Assembly: GCF_038002825.1 (NCBI RefSeq)
Contig: NZ_JBBODF010000001.1
Span: 1,426,001-1,490,000 of the forward strand
Reading direction: 5' to 3'
Origin: Paenibacillus sp. FSL H8-0048
GTDB lineage: Bacteria > Bacillota > Bacilli > Paenibacillales > Paenibacillaceae
Length of the DNA stretch: 64,000 nt
Both the position numbers and the translations under genes were made by a program. The notes beneath the pieces are model-generated. The model was not told where the DNA came from, did no database searches, and was given only the letters and a program-made list of their open reading frames with translations. Positions 61,812 through 64,000 of this stretch are shown here, in pieces. Numbering within the stretch: the first letter of the stretch is position 1; the number at the start of each line of letters is the position of its first letter.

Positions 61812-62117
61812 TTAATTCTTTGATAACAACTCTCTAATAAAAAGCGCACAAATTTCAGTGTGGCAACGGAGGTGCACTAAATCACATTCTGTTCTTATTA
61901 CTGGATTATCCCAATCAAAATCTTTAATAACATAAACAATGAAATTATTAACCCCATCATACCATCCAATATCCAAAATAAACTTGTCAGGGTATTGTAC
62001 TTTAAACATATCTTCCTTTAGTCCGTCATTTTCATAATCAAGCGGTTTATTGAGATCGATATTAAAGTCTTCGTATGTAACTTTGCCAGGATAAAAACTT
62101 ATTTCTTCAAACACCAA
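61812..62117 (-). CDS. Hypothetical immunity-like protein
   Basis: 101 residues, TTG start at 62117 with AAGGAG ten bases upstream. Acidic, cytoplasmic: FYPGKVTYEDFNIDLNKPLD, FILDIGWYDGVNNFIVYVIK and HTEICALFIRELLSKN. The size and pattern fit small immunity proteins, but no named family is recognised. Confidence 0.6.
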   Translation of the reverse strand: MVFEEISFYPGKVTYEDFNIDLNKPLDYENDGLKEDMFKVQYPDKFILDIGWYDGVNNFIVYVIKDFDWDNPVIRTECDLVHLRCHTEICALFIRELLSKN

Positions 62118-62280
62118 TATAAAAGCACTCCTTACTACATAATTTTATGATTTCGCTTTAACTAGTTATGCACTCTTTTCTCCAGCTTCTTAACTGTACC
62201 GCCACATAATCATTAGTTCAAAAAACATCTTCAACTTTTGTAGTAAATGGGGACAAAAATTGATCTTTCTGTTGTTGAAT

Positions 62281-62478
62281 TTACCCTAGCTTTAATATAA
62301 AAACCTTAAACTCATTATTGAAACCTTCAATATCTTCATCATCTCTCATGTATAACAGTCCATATGATCCAGGTGCCACAGGCCAACGATCTTGCCCAAA
62401 ACCTCCAACCAGAAACGAAACAGATGGTGAATTTCCAACAGCCTTATACGGAGTTAAAGCCTTATTGTGATTTACCAT
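62281..62478 (-). CDS. Hypothetical protein, possibly a fragment
   Basis: 65 residues; its ATG overlaps the stop of the upstream gene (TGGTAA). Contains SVSFLVGGFGQDRWPVAPGS and ends EFKVFILKLG. It looks like the C-terminal part of a larger domain and may be a fragment. Family not recognised. Confidence 0.45.
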   Translation of the reverse strand: MVNHNKALTPYKAVGNSPSVSFLVGGFGQDRWPVAPGSYGLLYMRDDEDIEGFNNEFKVFILKLG

Positions 62479-62831
62479 CTTATATACAAATTAACTTCTG
62501 ATGCATACTCATTTAAAAGTTTTTTTGATTGTTCTGAACGACAATACATTGGGAATGAGAGATCAAAGTTCCCTTCAATGGCTGCATCTTCTGTATAAAA
62601 ATTTGAAAACACAACTTCACGTGTAGATAGTTTTATAATTCTTACCAGTTCTTCAAAGTGGGTCACTTGTAGCAATCTATTTTCGTAACAAAGGAATTTT
62701 TCAATAAATTCAATATCATCTTTAGTGAAACCTTTTTGAATTATATAGCTATCACTAGTATTAATAATTCGAATTGACTTAACATAAATAGAACTTTTAT
62801 TTAATTGAAATATTTTCTGAAAAAACATCAA
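62472..62831 (-). CDS. Hypothetical protein with doubtful 5' end
   Basis: 119 residues from TTG 62831. The same frame stays open, with coding-like sequence (VFPKQLTELEAQEIDFSILY), for another 39 codons back to a TAG at 62949-62951, but without any ATG, GTG or TTG. The gene is therefore either truncated at its 5' end or starts at the weak TTG. Alpha/beta content, no motif recognised. Confidence 0.45.
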   Translation of the reverse strand: MMFFQKIFQLNKSSIYVKSIRIINTSDSYIIQKGFTKDDIEFIEKFLCYENRLLQVTHFEELVRIIKLSTREVVFSNFYTEDAAIEGNFDLSFPMYCRSEQSKKLLNEYASEVNLYIRW

Positions 62832-62994
62832 TACTTGATCCTCATGTTCTAAATATAATATTGAAAAATCAATTTCCTGCGCCTCTAGTTCAGTTAGTTG
62901 TTTAGGGAAAACATCTAAAATCCCTGAGTTAATTTTATTTGCATTTCGCTAATTATCTAACTCAAACATCCATACTAAACCTCCGACCGTGTCG

Positions 62995-63207
62995 TTAGTT
63001 ATTAATACTAATAGAATAATAAGTTGTATTATCAACCCATTCCTTACTTCCTTTCAATATAGCATCATCAAAGCTTAGGACTACGTTGTTAGTCTTATAA
63101 ACCTTTTTGTCTACAATAATTTGTAGATTAGTAGGCTGCTCTGCTTGATATGGAATCAGCTCTTCATAAACAATTTTGTTTTCTAACTCAAATATAAGTC
63201 CGCTCAT
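62995..63207 (-). CDS. Hypothetical small protein
   Basis: 70 residues, beta-rich: SGLIFELENKIVYEELIPYQ, then TNLQIIVDKKVYKTNNVVLS. No ribosome site stands out. After its stop another frame continues TVGGLVWMFELDN, which could be the true end displaced by a frameshift. To its right (63208-63449) lie only short coding-like scraps. Possible decaying gene. Confidence 0.4.
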   Translation of the reverse strand: MSGLIFELENKIVYEELIPYQAEQPTNLQIIVDKKVYKTNNVVLSFDDAILKGSKEWVDNTTYYSISINN

Positions 63208-63449
63208 TAAATCGGTTGAACTCTCATACTTAACACCTAACGCATTGCTGATATCCTTGCTTGAACTTGTCGTCTATGATGAGCTTAATTTGACTAAAAC
63301 CATATTCTTTTGTAAAGATAATGATGCATAAACATTACACTCCATCTACTGTTCAATTTCGAAATATAGCCAAGCGGCCTTTAAATATTCTTAATTTAGA
63401 TTCGCTTATCATGAAAGCAGTAAAACAGCTACTGATAAATCTAACTATA

Positions 63450-63668
63450 TTAGTGTACTACAAAAAAATCATCATCAGGTGTACCATCAAAATTTAAAAG
63501 CAATTGAGAGTATCCAACTTCTTTCCCTTTATATCTAATAGGGATTGTAACAATAACATGATTATAGTCACAATTAGGATAGCTGTTACTATAATTTATT
63601 GATACTGATTTAATTCCAACTTCAAAATCCCTTCTATCCTCTTCTCTTATGTATTTAGAAAATAACAC
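63450..63668 (-). CDS. Hypothetical small protein
   Basis: 72 residues, acidic, beta-rich: DRRDFEVGIKSVSINYSNSY, then HVIVTIPIRYKGKEVGYSQL, ending DGTPDDDFFVVH. No signal or membrane helix. No family recognised; the context suggests another immunity-type gene. Confidence 0.5.
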   Translation of the reverse strand: MLFSKYIREEDRRDFEVGIKSVSINYSNSYPNCDYNHVIVTIPIRYKGKEVGYSQLLLNFDGTPDDDFFVVH

Positions 63669-63776
63669 ATAAATTCATTAGGCTCTTCAATTTTATAATT
63701 CTCTAGATTCATCCAAAATCCCTTATGTACTCACACAATTCTAGTTTTATGAATTAACATGAAGAAGAAAGATCTC

Positions 63777-64000
63777 TCATTCAAGAGATTCAGCAATATC
63801 AACAGCCTCAGCTATAAAGTCACGAACTTCCTTGATTGACTTTGTTGTTTTGCAGAATATTGGATTTAACCAATCATCTTTTTTTACAATTATTAACTTA
63901 AAGTATCCTTCTTCCAAATCGAATTCAGGATACCAACCCAAGTCTATAACATTATTTTTTTTATACCGAACTTGGAGAATATCCTCTTTGAATGACCAAA
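63777..64000 (-). CDS. C-terminal part of a hypothetical protein (cut by window end)
   Basis: The minus-strand frame is open from the last base to TGA at 63777-63779, 73 codons. It reads VIDLGWYPEFDLEEGYFKLI, then VKKDDWLNPIFCKTTKSIKE and ends IAEAVDIAESLE. The pattern of GWYPE, DW and a terminal helix resembles small immunity proteins, without a named match. The start is outside the window. Confidence 0.6.
   Translation of the reverse strand, partial: WSFKEDILQVRYKKNNVIDLGWYPEFDLEEGYFKLIIVKKDDWLNPIFCKTTKSIKEVRDFIAEAVDIAESLE

Overview
The window looks like chromosome of a Paenibacillus-type member of the Bacillales. The evidence is a mid-GC Gram-positive gene set: strong purine-rich ribosome binding sites, several TTG and GTG starts, CcpA, Enzyme I, a T-box leader, an Agr-type peptide locus, many small lipoproteins with TP-rich linkers, and a secreted GH74 xyloglucanase carrying X2 and CBM3 modules. 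The genus assignment is inference from gene content, not from a marker gene.

Layout. 0-5.7 kb: a cut-off gene, mtnN, ccpA, a PfpI-family protein, and an ECF sigma factor coupled to a DUF4179 membrane protein. 5.8-10 kb: a two-gene PTS operon (GlcNAc-type EIICBA and Enzyme I) with its own promoter and cre-like site, preceded by a 9-bp minisatellite and a cluster of short repeats. 10-20.5 kb: housekeeping (aroA, aroK, gnd, speA, a GNAT enzyme, a rhodanese, an MFS carrier). 20.5-28.6 kb: small envelope proteins, an M50 protease, a methionine-type T-box in front of a second-type methionyl-tRNA synthetase, an aldo/keto reductase with an MmyB-like regulator, a Nudix enzyme and tRNA-Val(GAC). 28.6-36.6 kb: accessory region with an Rpn-type nuclease, a C39-like protein, a compact Agr-like locus, and lipoproteins and stalk-domain proteins. 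36.7-45.9 kb: a LacI-type regulator and cellobiose phosphorylase sharing one operator sequence, YitT, a split ThrE exporter, a Na+/H+ antiporter and a VOC dioxygenase-like protein. 46-54.4 kb: interspersed repeats, small regulators, a second methionine aminopeptidase, a yjlC-ndh-type NADH dehydrogenase operon with three Rex/FNR-like sites, and a nitroreductase. 54.4-54.9 kb: an apparently orphan structured RNA unit. 54.9-58.2 kb: the xyloglucanase. 58.4-64 kb: a clearly AT-richer tract of very small, mostly unrecognised minus-strand genes, including one colicin-immunity-like gene, three tandem paralogues (one broken) and several coding remnants. It looks like a decaying immunity-gene array.

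The strongest candidate for an undescribed system is the Agr-like locus at 31.86-33.56 kb. It encodes an AgrB-type peptidase with its His and Cys, a 44-residue AgrD-like precursor whose ring position holds serine instead of cysteine, a seven-helix AgrC-like membrane protein with no kinase domain, and a stand-alone LytTR DNA-binding protein with no receiver domain. It has the parts for making and sensing a cyclic peptide but no phosphorelay. Other notable items are the orphan RNA at 54.4 kb, two arrays of a 52-bp hairpin-bearing repeat 12 kb apart, the minisatellite beside the PTS promoter, and the Rex-like operator cluster.

Functional links that can be read from the layout: CcpA and the cre-like PTS promoter fit carbon control. 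The xyloglucanase releases oligosaccharides, while the GH94 phosphorylase with its own LacI-type regulator handles cellobiose inside the cell. The NADH dehydrogenase operon appears to be redox controlled.
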